From contig CP154954.1 of NCBI GenBank assembly GCA_039621445.1, positions 58,858,701 through 58,922,700 of the forward strand: 64,000 bases of DNA, in the 5' to 3' direction. The translations under genes were made by a program, and so were the position numbers. Shown piece by piece: positions 10,404 to 21,189 of this stretch (the first letter of the stretch is position 1; the number at the start of each line of letters is the position of its first letter). This DNA is from Euglena gracilis. Lineage: Eukaryota; Euglenida; Euglenophyceae; Euglenales. Under the pieces are notes generated by a model. That model ran no database searches. It was not told the origin of the DNA and worked only from the letters and a program-made list of their open reading frames with translations.

Positions 10404-11210
10404 GTGGGGTCAAAAATCCAAGTCAACAGTTCAACTATCATCGAAAGTTACGCACAGCCCTGCTGGTGCAAGCAGAAGAAGTCCTGCTGGTGCAGGCAGA
10501 AGTATTCAGGTTTCAAGGTCAAGAAAGAAGAAGCACACCTCACAGATCAAGCAGTTCAACTTGCTGTCGCAGTTTTGGGCTTTCAGCCCTTTGGTGTTAC
10601 TGCAGGAGCTCACCATGCTGTCCAGTGCCAGTGTGACCTTTATGGCTTACCTGGTTTCTTTGGGGCTGAAAAGGTCCCCACCAACCTTTCTGGGCCTGAA
10701 AGGACCCCTCTTGTCCTGGGCCTGAAAAGGCCCCCCCGGCCACTTAGCCTGAAAAGCCCACCCCCAGCCACTGTGCCTGAAAAGGCCCCCAGCCACTGGG
10801 CCTGCAAAGCCCCCCCCCCCCCCCCCGATGGTCAGCCCCCCAATCAATGCATACCCACCCCTTCTACCACGCCCAACCACTTCAAACCCACCATGCATAC
10901 AACCATTCTTTGGGTCTCCAAAGGATCTCCCACGCTCGTTCCCGACCCATCATCAACCTTTCCCTTTGCAAGCAGGGAGACCTTCTGGTGCTGGCATCTT
11001 ACCCAACCCACCCCCCAGAATTGCCTTCAAATATTGTCCTCCATCCTTACCCCTGTCATCTCACATCAGCCATCAGACATCCTTTCACAGTTTTGGTCTT
11101 CTTTGCCAAACTCGAGGCCAGTGGCTACACCAATATCCATTGTAAGCCCCCCACTGACGCCTGGACCTATTTGCATTCCCTTTCTGTGCACTCATCTTTG
11201 CTTTGTTTGA
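10404..11210 (+). CDS. NL-B upstream ORF of unknown function (268 aa)
   Basis: An ATG-initiated frame of 268 codons. It has a short Cys/Lys-rich start with two 'CWC' motifs (PCWCKQKKSCWCRQK), a Leu/Pro-rich middle translated from a degenerate tandem repeat, and no known domain. It lies upstream of the 2A-bearing NL-B frame and could be a first ORF or 5' UTR. Much of its length is low complexity, so chance openness is possible. Confidence 0.3.
   Translation: MGSKIQVNSSTIIESYAQPCWCKQKKSCWCRQKYSGFKVKKEEAHLTDQAVQLAVAVLGFQPFGVTAGAHHAVQCQCDLYGLPGFFGAEKVPTNLSGPERTPLVLGLKRPPRPLSLKSPPPATVPEKAPSHWACKAPPPPPDGQPPNQCIPTPSTTPNHFKPTMHTTILWVSKGSPTLVPDPSSTFPFASRETFWCWHLTQPTPQNCLQILSSILTPVISHQPSDILSQFWSSLPNSRPVATPISIVSPPLTPGPICIPFLCTHLCFV
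10661..10812 (+). repeat. Degenerate tandem repeat, about 25-30 bp unit
   Basis: About five units built on GGGCCTGAAAAGGCCCCCAGCC, differing by substitutions and C-run length and ending in a C tract of about 19 bases. GGGCC/GGCCC within each unit is self-complementary. Confidence 0.7.
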
Positions 11211-12265
11211 AAATGCGAGTGAAAACCTGTATTCTGAAGGGAATCTCTGTTCATCGGTTGACACCATTTTGCCAAAAAATGCGGGAAAACGTTTCATGTT
11301 CCAAAGTTCTGGGCCCATCACACACCCGTCTCACCTGCAAGATTTTCTGGTCCCGCCTGTCAAGCCCAGCACTGCAGCACCCACCCACCCACCCACCAAC
11401 CAGCCAAACGCTCCGAAAAATATGCCTGCCTCCCTTTTTGGACACCCCACTGACACCATTCTGCACCAGCGACCTGCAAAGACGCAAGGACCTGCAAAAA
11501 ACAAGCAAAACGCCCCTTCTGGGAGGGGAGAAGAAGCCCTGACTTGTGGAGATGTGGAAGCTAACCCAGGTCCTAACGGCGACGTTGAAATGTCAACGGC
11601 TTCTCAATGTTCTCAGTTGGGCACAGCCCATGGCTCCTGGTTTCCGAGGAACGCGTTACCGGTTTTCGCCGACCGCTTCTGAAATGTCCCGCCTTGATGC
11701 CGGTGGCCGATGGCTGCAGGACCACCAAAATGTTGCATTACTTCCCTCGATGAACAATGCAAACTCGGCACAACCCCAAATGCCATTGCCACCACCCATT
11801 CATTCAACCGCTTCTTCATCGACAACCGCTGAACCGCATCAGCAATCATGTGCAATTTCTCCCGCCAGGCCGAGAGTAAACAACCCTAGTCAACTAATGT
11901 TGCACTCCGAAGGGGATGTGGCCACGCTACCCAATTCGCAAGACAAGAGGCAGCGCCGAGTATCCTGGTCTGTTTCCCCGGGTGCCTTCATAGATAGCGC
12001 GGCAGCATTGTCGCCTTCTTTTTAGGAAGTTGGTTTGGATTCTCGACCCACCTTGGTCCACATTCGTCGTGGAGCAGTTGTCCAGGTCACTTGCAATTTC
12101 GTAACGTTACTTCGGAACTTCAACACAAAACCAAGTTGGTTGACCTTACACTCCCTCTGTTCCTTCCCGAAATCTGTCCTCTGCCCCATGAAGAGAGGGG
12201 ATAAGACCCATATTGGGCGCACGTGGGTCGGAAGGTTGCAGAGCATGCCAGTCTGTACGTCCAAC
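11203..12265 (+). pseudogene. NL-B non-LTR retrotransposon, 5' part of ORF with one 2A peptide
   Basis: The frame from 11203 reads through a Pro/Ala-rich leader to a 2A peptide (11521-11574). After the 2A, another phase (11546-12025) carries a Ser/Pro/Gln-rich linker, a TAG at 12023-12025, then 'VHIRRGAVVQVTCNFVTLLRNFN..PSWLTLHSLCSFPKSVL'. This aligns with NL-A 'AHIPRGAVQAAPRIFTILLRDPN..PSWESSHALWCMPKAVL'. The sequence is cut at 12265 by the GY-M LTR and resumes at 60491 in the phase predicted by NL-A. The leader upstream of the 2A lacks a recognised domain; NL-B has one 2A where NL-A has two. Confidence 0.8.
11521..11574 (+). other. 2A ribosome-skipping peptide in NL-B
   Basis: GRGEEALTCGDVEANPGP lies in frame with the 11203 leader. 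It keeps the G-R-G lead and the D-V-E-x-N-P-G-P core and follows an ATG-initiated leader of about 105 residues, so the leader would be released as a separate peptide. Confidence 0.88.
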
Positions 12266-12806
12266 TGTTTCCCCTTCCCCCCCGTGTCCTGGTGCCGGGG
12301 AGGAGACAGGGTCCCGGATTTGGGTTTTGCCCTTTTCCGGAAGCGTAGGATACACTTTTGAATTCCCCCCTGGCATTTTCCCTTTGGTGCAAAAGTTTGT
12401 TTCTTTGTGCGGACTAGGATGGGCTCAGGTCCTATCTCACACCAAACAGTTTGCAAGAGAGAATTGAGGGACTCTGATTTGGAAAAAAGAACAAACCTGG
12501 ACAATGGGTGAAAAAATACTTCGGAAAGAGTCAATGAATCCCTTTGGAAACCCTTGGGAAGAAGTCTTGAATCAAATGCAGCAAAATGAATGACTTTGAT
12601 ACAATTGGGAACACCAATGTGACGTACAAGTTGTGGTGATAGTAGAAGAAGGAATATAAGTGAAGGTAGAAAAACAGAAGGACCCTGTGGATAAGTGAAA
12701 GATTTTTGTTTCATCAAACCTTTGGATTGGGTTCTAATCTGTTCCGCTGTGGGTTGCGCTATTTTGCTGTACCTACCAGCCCCTTGGCGGACCCATTCCG
12801 TCAACA
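12266..12806 (-). repeat. GY-M 3' LTR
   Basis: It aligns over its whole length with 59952-60486, with about 3% substitutions and a small indel. On the minus strand it starts TGTTGACGG and ends GGGGAAACA. The duplicated CAAC lies outside it at 12262-12265. Confidence 0.85.
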
Positions 12807-12817
12807 CTCCCCCCCTT
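12807..12817 (-). other. GY-M polypurine tract
   Basis: On the minus strand AAGGGGGGGAG directly precedes the 3' LTR. This position, and its absence beside the other LTR, fixes the element's orientation. Confidence 0.75.
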
Positions 12818-13131
12818 GCGAGCCAACCCGGCTCGCACCTTTGCGGCCACTTGTGGGCGCTTTCAAACCGCCCCCCCATTCTTATTTCTTTCCGAGCATG
12901 GTCTTGGCATCTTGGGCACAAAATGTGAAACAAATAAAAACAAAAAAAAGCACTGGATAAAAAATCGGTGGTCGGGGAAAAAAACAATTTCTTTGGAGAA
13001 TTTGTGTTGGATTCCGCTCTTGTCTTATGGAACAGCCTTATGATGTAAAGAAAAGAAAAAAAACGGGTTTTCCTTCTCAGATCCACAGGGCATGCCACCA
13101 CCATGGCTCCCATGGAGCCACAATGGATTCA

Positions 13132-13566
13132 TCAGTAATATGGGAAAGGCGGGGGGTAGGGAAGGGACGGGTATGGGGGAGGGAAAGGGTAGAATTGCGG
13201 CTGCGGGTATTGTGGTGGTGCGAAGGGGGCTTGGTAGGGGGCGAAGCGCCGCCATTGCCCGCCGCAGGCTCCGCGCGGCCACCAGGGCCCGACTGCGCCG
13301 CCCGCGCCGCCGCTCCCGACAGCCGTCGACGGCGTGGAAGGGGTTGAAGTAGGTGTTGGTCTCGTGGGCGGGGTTGTTGGCGTAGTGCGGTTCGGGGTCG
13401 CGGTAGATGGAGTTGAGGTTGGTGTAGTAGATGTGGGAGTAGTAGTAGTTGGTGGTGTAGGAGTAGGTGTTGTCGGTGGGTTGATGTTGGCCATGGCCTC
13501 CCGCACGGCAATGGCGATCATCTCCGCCAAACGGCGGCGTGGCCGCCTTCGCCGGCGGGGCGCCAA
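13132..13566 (-). CDS. GY-M downstream ORF, basic N-terminus and Pro/Thr-rich (unknown)
   Basis: 144 codons from an ATG. It begins APRRRRRPRRRLAEMIAIAVREAMANI, a basic stretch followed by a short amphipathic helix. A Thr/Pro repeat (PTSTPSTPS-like) comes next, then Gly/Trp and Pro/Tyr/Phe-rich segments to the stop. It lies between the pol genes and the 3' LTR of GY-M. No family is recognised. Low complexity makes a chance frame possible, but the ordered start argues mildly for a real or once-real protein. Confidence 0.35.
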   Translation of the reverse strand: MAPRRRRRPRRRLAEMIAIAVREAMANINPPTTPTPTPPTTTTPTSTTPTSTPSTATPNRTTPTTPPTRPTPTSTPSTPSTAVGSGGAGGAVGPWWPRGACGGQWRRFAPYQAPFAPPQYPQPQFYPFPPPYPSLPYPPPFPYY

Positions 13567-13831
13567 CGGCAGGTGACAACACTTTGGGGTTGGGGTGTGG
13601 AAAGTGGTGAATTCTCAAAAAGGCGACTTTGGCAGCCGTGATGGAATTTTCATTGGAAGAATAAGAGTCACACACACCAACACGAAAACCATTGAAACGA
13701 AGGTAGTAAAAACAAAATGGGTGCTTTTCACCGTTCACTCCATTCGTCCCCCCCCCCCGTTCATTCCATCGCACGTGCCTTTTCTTGAATGCATCGACAC
13801 TTCAGGCATTTTGGGGTGGACGCTATTCTGG

Positions 13832-14639
13832 CTAACCCCTTACGTGTGCAAAGGCAATGGTCGTGCCGATTGCAACGGTCAATTGCCAAACAAATGCAAA
13901 CTTCTCGTTTACCGTTAAGCATTGGTCGCAACCGCTTATAATTTCACCGTTGTTGCATCTCGCCCTCGCATTGTGCATGCATAACCGGTGTTGTCGGCAT
14001 AAGATGGGGCATTCACAACCCAAAAGTGTGTGTCTTGGCAAGGTTGTGTTAATTTGTCCCAAGCTGCCCAATGGCGCATCCAAAGGCACATTGCGCGTGG
14101 GGGCGTATGTTGTTGTGCCAATTGGGGGGTGATTTGTTGCTCCTTCCAAAATTCGTTCCATCAACACATTGCGAGGGGCTTGTGAAATAAGACCTTCGAT
14201 TGTGAGAAAATCGTCCATTGGAATTTGTGGGTTCCCCCCCCCTTCCATGGCGCTCCATGCAGCCATCACTTGCTTGCACGTGTGGTGTCTCTCGTGCGCG
14301 CGCATGAATGGTATTCTCCCTCACCCCTTCCACCAAAGTGTTAGCCTCCCTCATGGGCGGCATTCGGGAATGTGTAGGTGGAGGTGGGGGAAGGGTGTAT
14401 GTGCACACTCTCTCATACGCTCTTCTTATTGCTACATCGGTTATCATACCGTGCACGATCATACCCAGAATTTCATAAGCGGCCCCTTCAAAAATATGAA
14501 ATGGAAGGCACCTGGATGCCTCATCCGGGGTGGGTGTGGGTGTCGGCGATTCTGAGGTTGGGAGGGCAATTGTGGTAGAAGTGGGTGTCGATGTAGCGTT
14601 GGTGGAGTTGAAGGGGTTCGGACAGTTGGAAAGGTCGAT
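13832..14639 (-). pseudogene. GY-M ORF-X, main part (unknown, Cys-rich C-terminus)
   Basis: The first phase reads 'IDLSNCPNPFNSTN', a Thr/Ser/Pro linker and 'RCLPFHIFEGAAYEILGMIVHGMITDVAIRRAYERV' down to about 14320. A frameshift then leads into 'MRAHERHHTCKQVMAAWSAMEGGG..MDDFLTIEGLISQAPRNVL' and a Cys cluster (CECPILC, LCMH, RCNNG, GCDQC) before the stop at 13832. DIRS is inserted at the 5' side (14640); the preceding codons lie at 19219-19285. The downstream position in a gypsy element parallels ORF3 of GY-1, but I see no sequence similarity between them. Confidence 0.5.
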
Positions 14640-14761
14640 GACCATTCGGGCTCCGCACTGCGAGATGGTGAGGTCCTGCTTTCCTTGCCGGCTGTTCTGT
14701 TCTGGTGTGTTTGTGCGTCCGCGGGGGGTGCTTCTTACTGCTTTTTGTTGCCGGAGTTGGC
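14640..14761 (+). repeat. DIRS left terminal region with inverted repeat
   Basis: 14663-14761 is inverted relative to 19061-19160, with a few mismatches. 14640-14673 is inverted relative to the first half of the internal complementary region. The left end is set at 14640 because the internal region stops matching there. Confidence 0.82.
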
Positions 14762-14996
14762 TGATTCCTAATTCTGCCCTTCGACCTCAAGGAGAAAGAA
14801 TTTTACTGCTACGAGTTCACTTGGAAAATATTTACAAGGAGCATTACATTCACCGAAGAACGGCGAATTATCAACTGGTTGATCAAAAGTTTTTGCTGAC
14901 CTTCGACTTCTAGGAGAAAGAATTCAACTCTTCGAGTTCAACTGGAATTATCCCAGAAATATTTCAATTAAGAAGACAGCATCACACTGGACTTCC

Positions 14997-15773
14997 ATGA
15001 AGAATGAGCTGCAAAGAAATTCAAACCGCCAAGAAGAACTCCAACGAACTTCCAAGAAAACAGCTGGGGAAGGTGGACACACAGCAGCAGCTGCAGAAGG
15101 TGATGAGGCGACAGCAGCACGTCAGTCCGTGGCCATCGCAACCCCCCCACCCCCCAGCAATTCAAAGTTTTCAGGATCCCCCACTCAAAATGATGGCCAT
15201 GGACCATGGACAGCAGTGGTCAGGAAGAGAAGACAGAGGGGGACTACCATCACAGGTCCAACAGACTCCACCCCCTTTTCCCAATTCCTCCCCCTCCAGG
15301 GGAAAAAGCAAAGGCTATGTCAGCCTCTCTGGAGATATCAGAAATCCAAAGGATTCAAATCAAACTCAAGGCTATGGCAGCCATCATTTAACAGGGCTTG
15401 GGGCCCAGAAGCAAGGCTATGGCAGCCAGCATTCAAGAGGGCAGTGGGCCCAGTTGCAAGGCTACGGCAGCCTGTATCCCAACCTGGGAAGATCCCGCTG
15501 GGGGAAGGTATGTCCAACTTACCCCACAGCTCCCTCAATCAAAAACCCCTCAGGAGCTGCCCATCCAAGCAAGCAGCCACCCCTTCAGGGGCAGGCCAAT
15601 GGAGGCCATTATATCCAAGAGGCCAATGGAGGCCAGAGGGAAAAATAATATCAAGGCCAATGGAGGCCATTTCAATCAAAATCAGGTGGCCATGGGAGGC
15701 CAATGCATTCAAGACCACAGCCCTTGGGGGGGAGGCCCAAGATTGGCTACACCAGGGCCCCCCCAGAAGATAA
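14997..15773 (+). pseudogene. DIRS Gag-like ORF
   Basis: A 258-codon frame begins 'MKNELQRNSNRQEELQRTSKKTAGEG'. It continues through Gln/Pro/Gly-rich sequence with internal repeats ('RLWQPSFNRAWGPEA', 'RLWQPAFKRAVGPVA', 'RLRQPVSQPG'). A second overlapping frame (15004-15648) spells the same DNA repeats as 'GYGS' units, so the true reading frame is uncertain. By position it is the DIRS ORF1/Gag. No zinc knuckle is visible. Confidence 0.45.
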
Positions 15774-17811
15774 TCAGCCCACACCCCCCAGCTGTATATG
15801 TACCTCCCCACTGCAGAAACAGACCTTCCCCCATCTTTCAAAAACAGGGGGAATTCCTGTCTTTGAGCACCCCTATGGCAGGGCCCGAGGTGACCCCAGT
15901 GATGGGGCAGCCAGAGAGGACCCCAGTGATGGGGCCTGTGGAATCCCCAGACACATTACATCCAGGGGTGCCCCCTTACAAAGCCCTGCAGGCCAGTATC
16001 CCCCATTGGGAAAAGGTGCCAGCAGAGAGGTATTAAACCTGATAAGGGAAGGGGTCATGGCAGATCTTCCCCTCCCCCCTGTAATGTCCTTAAAAGTTCC
16101 CTTCAAAGCCTCCCAGGAAGTAATGACTGCCCAAAAAATTCTGAGAGAATACGAATGTGCAGGGGCAACCAGGCAAATCCCCCCAGAGGAGGCAAAACAT
16201 TTTGTCCCTTACTTCATAATTTCCAAAAAAGAAGGGGAAAAGACCAAGGAAAGACTAATTTCAGATTGTCGACAGTTAAATCACTATTTCACCCCCCAGA
16301 AGTTCAGACTGGAACACATGGGAAACATTTTCCCATATCTCAGAAAGGGTTGGTTCTGTGGAAAAACAGATCTGAAAGATGCTTATTTCCATTTAAAGCT
16401 GCACAGCAGCCTGGAAAAACATGTCTGCATGCAAGTGGGGGGGGAAACGTGGCAATTTCAAGCTGCATGCTTTGGGTTAAGCAGCCTGCCACAAAAGTTT
16501 ATGACTCTCATGAGAGTCTGGGAAAGGAAATGGAGGAAGGAAGGAAAGGTAGTTTTCATCTACCTAGACGACATTTTGCTGTTAGCCCCCAGCAAAAAGA
16601 CAGCAGCCCAGCATTTGGCAGAAATGAAAAAAAATCTTTTACTGGCAGGTTTCAGAATAAACCTCCCCAAATCATGTCTGGAACCAACACAAGAAATAAA
16701 GCATTTGGGCCAGTGGATCAATTTGAAAAAAGGCCAGCTGGAAATTCCACAGGAAAAATTAAAATCCCTAAGAAAGGAATTAGGAAAGGTGCTGACAGCA
16801 CAAAAGATGAGCTGCAGAAAACTCAGCTCTATTGTAGGGCAAGTCAGAAGCTAATTAGTTTCAATGCCTTTTCTCAGAATTCTGACAGATCAACTTTGCA
16901 AAATGGTGGATTTGCACACAAAGTGGGGTTGGGACCACACCCTGACCATTCCCCAGGGGGTCAAAGATCAAATTGTGGAGTTAAAAACGTTTTTGCAGCC
17001 AGGTGTGGGCAGAGCCTTTCAATCCCAGGCCTCTCAGGAACTGTTCTCCCACAGCAGCACCTGGCAATGGGGGGGGCTGGACAAAAAGTCTGGTCAAAAG
17101 GTCCAGGATTTCTGGAGGGACCTGCATGTCCTTCACATCAATCAAAACGAATTGATGTCTGCGGTGGAAACTGTAAAGGCTTTGGCAAAACCAAAACAAA
17201 CCATTGTTCTTCATGTGGACAGCCAGGTGGCAGTCAGTTATTTGACAAAATGGGGAGGCAAAAAGCCATATTTAAATTCCATCCTAAAACCCCTTCTGTA
17301 CCATTGCCAAGAAAGGCAAATCAACTTGCAGGTGGTTTGGGTTCCCACAAAAGAACAATTGGCAGACTCCCTGACCAGGGAGCAAAAAGATCCAGGGGAT
17401 TATACCCTGAATCTGACCATTTTTCACCAGGTTCTGAAGTTTTTCAAAAACCACATCACCCCAGAGGTGGACATGTTTTGCACACCCAGCAACAAAAAAT
17501 TCCCCAAGTTCATTTGTCGATACCCCCACCAAGGGGCTTTGTTGGTGGATGCTCTGAAGGCAGATTTAAGGGGTCTCCCCCCAGTTTATGCCAACACTCC
17601 CTGGAGCATCATTCCCCAATGGATTCAGAGATTAATGTTAAACCCAGACCTAATTTGTCTGTTGATTGTACCCCACTGGGCTTCGACATCATGGTGGCGC
17701 CAATTAATGTCAATCAGGCAGCCAGGCAGCAAGGTTTTGCTAGTACCCCCCCAGTGGGGTCTGTTCACCAACTGCTGGGGGGAGGAGATGCCCACCCAAG
17801 GTGGAATTTGA
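15703..17811 (+). pseudogene. DIRS reverse transcriptase-RNase H
   Basis: One phase throughout, interrupted by TAA at 16852-16854. RT begins around 16170 with 'VPYFIISKKEGE..RLISDCRQLNHYF'. Motif A is 'GKTDLKDAYFHLKL', motif B 'ACFGLSSLPQKF', motif C 'IYLDDILLLAPS'. After the stop come 'PFLRILTDQL', RNase H core 'LHVDSQVAVSYLTKWGG' and 'WVPTKEQLADSLTRE', then the DIRS tail 'PEVDMFCTPSNKKFPKF..PPVYANTPW..VPHWASTSWW'. The single TAA sits where other family members stay open. An overlapping 575-codon frame (16155-17882) has no motif. Confidence 0.88.
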
Positions 17812-18740
17812 CCTGCTTGATTGTGTCAGGCAAATATTACAATCCCAGGAAGTTTCGATGTCCAGTATCGACACTTACATAAACAATCTGGGAAATGTCA
17901 AAAGATATGACTCAGCCTTCAGGGCATTGGTGGGTCAATTATTGCACAAAGGGGTGCCTCTGCAGCAGTGCACAGTCCCCAAGATGGCTGAAGCCATCCT
18001 TGACCTTGCTGTTCATAGCATCAATCTCTGCACGAAATGCATATGCAGCAGCCTTACTACTCCCAGGGTTTGGGTCTTTGAGATTTTCACCCCTTCTGGC
18101 TCCATTGAAAAGGAAGTGGAATGCCAATGTCTGCAAGTATGCCCACTTTTGGGGCCCCACTGACTTCCTAGAAAACATCATGAGGATTTCCACACCCCTC
18201 TCAGACCTATCTGTGAAAGAGCTCAGAAACAGACTCATCATCTGTTGGAGGCTTTTGGCCCTCCACAGGGGGGTTGATTTAGCCAGGACACAGCGAAAAA
18301 TCAGTTTCGTGGGAGAAAAAATTTTCATTTTATTGCAAAGGAAAGGGTGGCAATTGCCAAAATGGGAAGAGATTTTGAATTTGCCACACACCCCCCTCAT
18401 AAGCCCCTGGCATTTATTGAAAGAGTATGTGGAAAGGACAGCCCACATGGTTGGGCACAAAAATAATTTGTTGTGGTCTTTGGATGGTAAAAGACCTTTG
18501 ACATCAGAAAGGGTGAATTCCCTAACCAAAGAAATTCTGCAGGAGGGGGGGGTGGACACCACCCACTGGAAACCCCACAGCACCAGAGGGGCTGGGGTCT
18601 TATGGTGGAAAAATGCTGGTTTGCAAGTGGAAGAAGTCCAGCAGCTGGGTCAGTGAAAAAATTTTGGTGCCTTCCAAGCTCACTATTTGAGGCTGGGAGT
18701 CGTGTCAAAAATCCAAAATATTATGGCCCAAAGGGGGGTG
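17801..18740 (+). pseudogene. DIRS tyrosine recombinase
   Basis: This enzyme would integrate the circular DNA copy. The N-terminal core-binding part (SIDTYINNLG..AFRALVGQLL) is in one phase to about 18010, then the frame moves to the 17895 phase. Catalytic residues seen: Arg in 'LLALHRGVD' and His-x-x-Arg in 'HSTRGAGVLWW'. After 'VQQLGQ' a TGA (18654-18656), where a Trp is expected, separates the tail 'KNFGAFQAHYLRLG', which holds the nucleophilic Tyr. One nonsense change therefore removes the active-site tyrosine. The end is set just before the internal complementary region. Confidence 0.82.
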
Positions 18741-18747
18741 CACAGTA

Positions 18748-18847
18748 CCTCACCATCTCGCAGTGCGGAGCCCGAATGGTCTCGGACTCCCACGACACAG
18801 GAAGGGGGAGGAAGGGACCAAGAGGGCGAAGCACAAGAAGATGGTGA
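18748..18847 (+). repeat. DIRS internal complementary region
   Basis: 18748-18781 is the reverse complement of 14640-14673 (left end). 18782-18847 is the reverse complement of 19152-19217 (right end). The fused order marks the circle junction of left and right termini. Confidence 0.85.
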
Positions 18848-19060
18848 GCCCAACCCTCCCACCCAAAAAATCAGCAGAAAAACATCCCAACCAGAAAATG
18901 GACCCCCAACCAAGCAGCCCCAACCACCCACCCAGAAACACAGAAAGAGACCACCATCCCCATCAGGGGGGGGGGCCACCAAGCGACCATGGGAGCGGGG
19001 GGGGGGGGCGGGGCCACGGCGGTTCAGCTTCGCCAAGGTGTCGGAGGAGGCCTCATCATC

Positions 19061-19218
19061 GCCAACTCCGGCAACAAAGGCGCAGTAAGAAGCACCCCCC
19101 GCGCACGCACAAACACACCAGAACAGAACAGCCGGCAAGGAAAGCAGGACCTCACCATCTTCTTGTGCTTCGCCCTCTTGGTCCCTTCCTCCCCCTTCCT
19201 GTGTCGTGGGAGTCCGAG
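19061..19218 (+). repeat. DIRS right terminal region with inverted repeat
   Basis: 19061-19160 pairs with 14663-14761, and 19152-19217 pairs with the second half of the internal complementary region. The match ends near 19218, taken as the element end. Confidence 0.82.
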
Positions 19219-19285
19219 TCCATGTCATTTGTTTGGTGTTCCCCTCACGATACACCACAATCATTATAAAAATCACCTTCTCCAT
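19219..19285 (-). pseudogene. GY-M ORF-X, first codons, severed by DIRS
   Basis: On the minus strand ATG (19283-19285) opens MEKVIFIMIVVYREGNTKQM and runs to the DIRS edge. Beyond DIRS the frame continues as 'IDLSNCPNPF'. The join depends on the exact DIRS insertion point within 1-3 bases. Confidence 0.45.
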
Positions 19286-20470
19286 CTAAGACGGTGTTGT
19301 TCAAAATGCAGAAGAAGCCAAATATCCAAAAGTCCGACCGCCCCCCCGCCGGGGTCCGAATTACTCAAAGGAACTGAAAATTCAAAAATGCAACCGTCCC
19401 CCCCCTCCTTCGGGGGCAGGGGGTCCTGAAAACTAAAAAAATCCGAAAATCCAAAAATCCAACCGCCCCCCCCTTCCTCCGGCGGCCGAGGGTCCGAATT
19501 ATTCCAACAAACTGAAAATCCAAAAAAATCCAACCGCCCCCCCCCTTCCTTCGGGGGTCGGGGGTCCTGAAAACTCAAAAAATCCGAAAATTCAGAAATA
19601 CAACCGCCCCCCCCCTTCCTTCAGGGGTCGGGGGTCCTGACAATTCAAAAAATCCGAAAATTCAAAAATCCAACCGCCCCCCCCCCTCCTTTTCCTTCAG
19701 GGCCCAGGGTCCTGAAAATTCAAACAATCCGAAAATTTAAAAATCCTACCGCCCCCCCCCCCCTTTCCTTCGGGGGCCGGGAGTCCTGAAAATTCAAAAA
19801 TCCAACCGCCCCCCCTTCCTTCGGGGGCCGGGGGTCCTGAAAATTCAAAAAATCTGAAAATTCAAAAAATCAACCGCCCCCCCCCTTCCTTCGGGGGCCG
19901 GGGGTCCTTAAAATTGAAAAAAATCCGAAAATCCAAAAATCAAACCGCCCCCCCCCCTTTTCGTTCGGGGGCCGTGGTACTGAAAATTCAAAAAATCTGA
20001 AAGTTCAAAAATCCAACCGCCCTCCCCCCTTTCCTTCGGGGGCCGGGAGTCCTGAAAATTCAAAAATCCAACCGCCCCCCCCCCTTCGGGGGCCGGGGGT
20101 CCTGAAAATTCAAAAAAATCCGAAAATTCAAAAATCAAACCGCCCCCCCGCTTTTCCTTCGGGGGCCGGCGTCCTGAAAATTCAAAAAATCCAAAAATTC
20201 AAAAATCCAACCGCCCCCCCCCTTTCCTTCGGGGGCCGGGAGTCCTGAAAATTCAAAAGTCCAACCGCCCCCCCCCCCTTTCCTTCGGGGGCCGGGGGTC
20301 CTGAAAATTCAAAAAATACGAAAATTCAAAAATCCAACCGCCCCCCCCCTTTCCTTCGGGGGCCAAGGGTCCTGAAAATTCGAAAAGTCCGAAAATTCAA
20401 AAATCCAACCGCCTTCGCCTTCCTTCGGGGGCCGGGGGTCCTGAAGATTCAAAAAATCCGAAAATTCAAA

Positions 20471-20560
20471 AATCTAACTGCAGGGGGGGGGTGAATAATT
20501 GATATCGGACGCCTTCGGAAAAATAGCGGAAAATTGCGGATATCAATTTCCCCCCCCCCT
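20471..20560. repeat. Higher-order cassette in the array, copy 1
   Basis: Starts AACTGCAGGGGGGGGGTGAA, then TAATTGATATCGGA.GCCTTCGG and AAAAATAGCGGAAAA. It is repeated at 20774-20900, so the array holds a compound unit besides the basic minisatellite. The GATATC occurs on both sides of the GCGGAAAA stretch in inverted context. Confidence 0.75.
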
Positions 20561-20773
20561 TGCCAACCGCCCCCCCCCTTTCCTTCGGGGGCCGGGGGTC
20601 CTGAAAATTTTAAAAAATACGAAAATTCAAAAATCCAACCGCCCCCCCCCCTTTCCTTCGGGGGCCGAGAGTCCTGAAAATTCAAAAAGTCCGAAAATTC
20701 AAAAATCCAACCGCCCCCCCCTTCCTTCGGGGGCCGGGGGTCCTGAAAATTCAAAAAATCCGAAAATTCAAAA

Positions 20774-20900
20774 ATCTAACTGCAGGGGGGGGGTGAATAA
20801 TTGATATCGGAGGCCTTCGGAAAAATAGCGGAAAAATTGCGGAAAAATTGCGGAAATTGCGGAAAAATTGCGGAAAAATTGCGGAAAAATTGATATCGGG
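20774..20900. repeat. Higher-order cassette, copy 2, with TTGCGGAAAAA repeats
   Basis: Same opening as copy 1, then expanded into at least five TTGCGGAAAAA or TTGCGGAAA units. A similar run of more than eight such units lies at 21190-21300, beyond a unique island. Confidence 0.75.
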
Positions 20901-21189
20901 TATACACATTTCTGTCTGAGGGGACTTAGAAAATTTTCAATTGTGAGGTTCAGAACACCGCAACACCCACGTCGATGCAGGCGAGCACAAATCAACACGC
21001 TTGATGTTCTTGGCACAGGTGGGACGCACCCAATTCTGTAACCAGTGGTGCACCTGTGAGAAAAATTGGTAAACTGGGGGGGAAACAACAAACCACAATA
21101 GCACACCTGTTGATCCATTTGAAGAATGGCTTGAACTCATTGCATCTTCCATCTTCGATGGTGGGGCAAAAATTCTTCGGAAAAAAATG

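Larger units (their letters stand above)
14640..19218 (+). mobile_element. DIRS-type tyrosine-recombinase retrotransposon
   Basis: Inverted terminal repeats (14663-14761 and 19061-19160) and an internal complementary region (18748-18847) enclose a Gag-like ORF, RT, RNase H and a tyrosine recombinase. The internal region is the reverse complement of the extreme left end (14640-14673) joined to that of the extreme right end (19152-19217). This is the hallmark of DIRS elements, which replicate through a circle and integrate by recombination. No target duplication is seen, as expected. It interrupts GY-M ORF-X. All three genes carry stops or shifts. Confidence 0.88.

Noticed and set aside
12022-13113. 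Minus-strand 363-codon frame that looks like a long unknown protein
   Set aside because: It runs through the whole GY-M 3' LTR and its flanks; the same peptide appears at the 5' LTR, so it is LTR sequence read in frame.
16155-17882. Open frame of 575 codons overlapping the DIRS RT and RNase H
   Set aside because: It is out of phase with the RT/RNase H motifs and has none of its own; codon bias of the real frame explains its openness.
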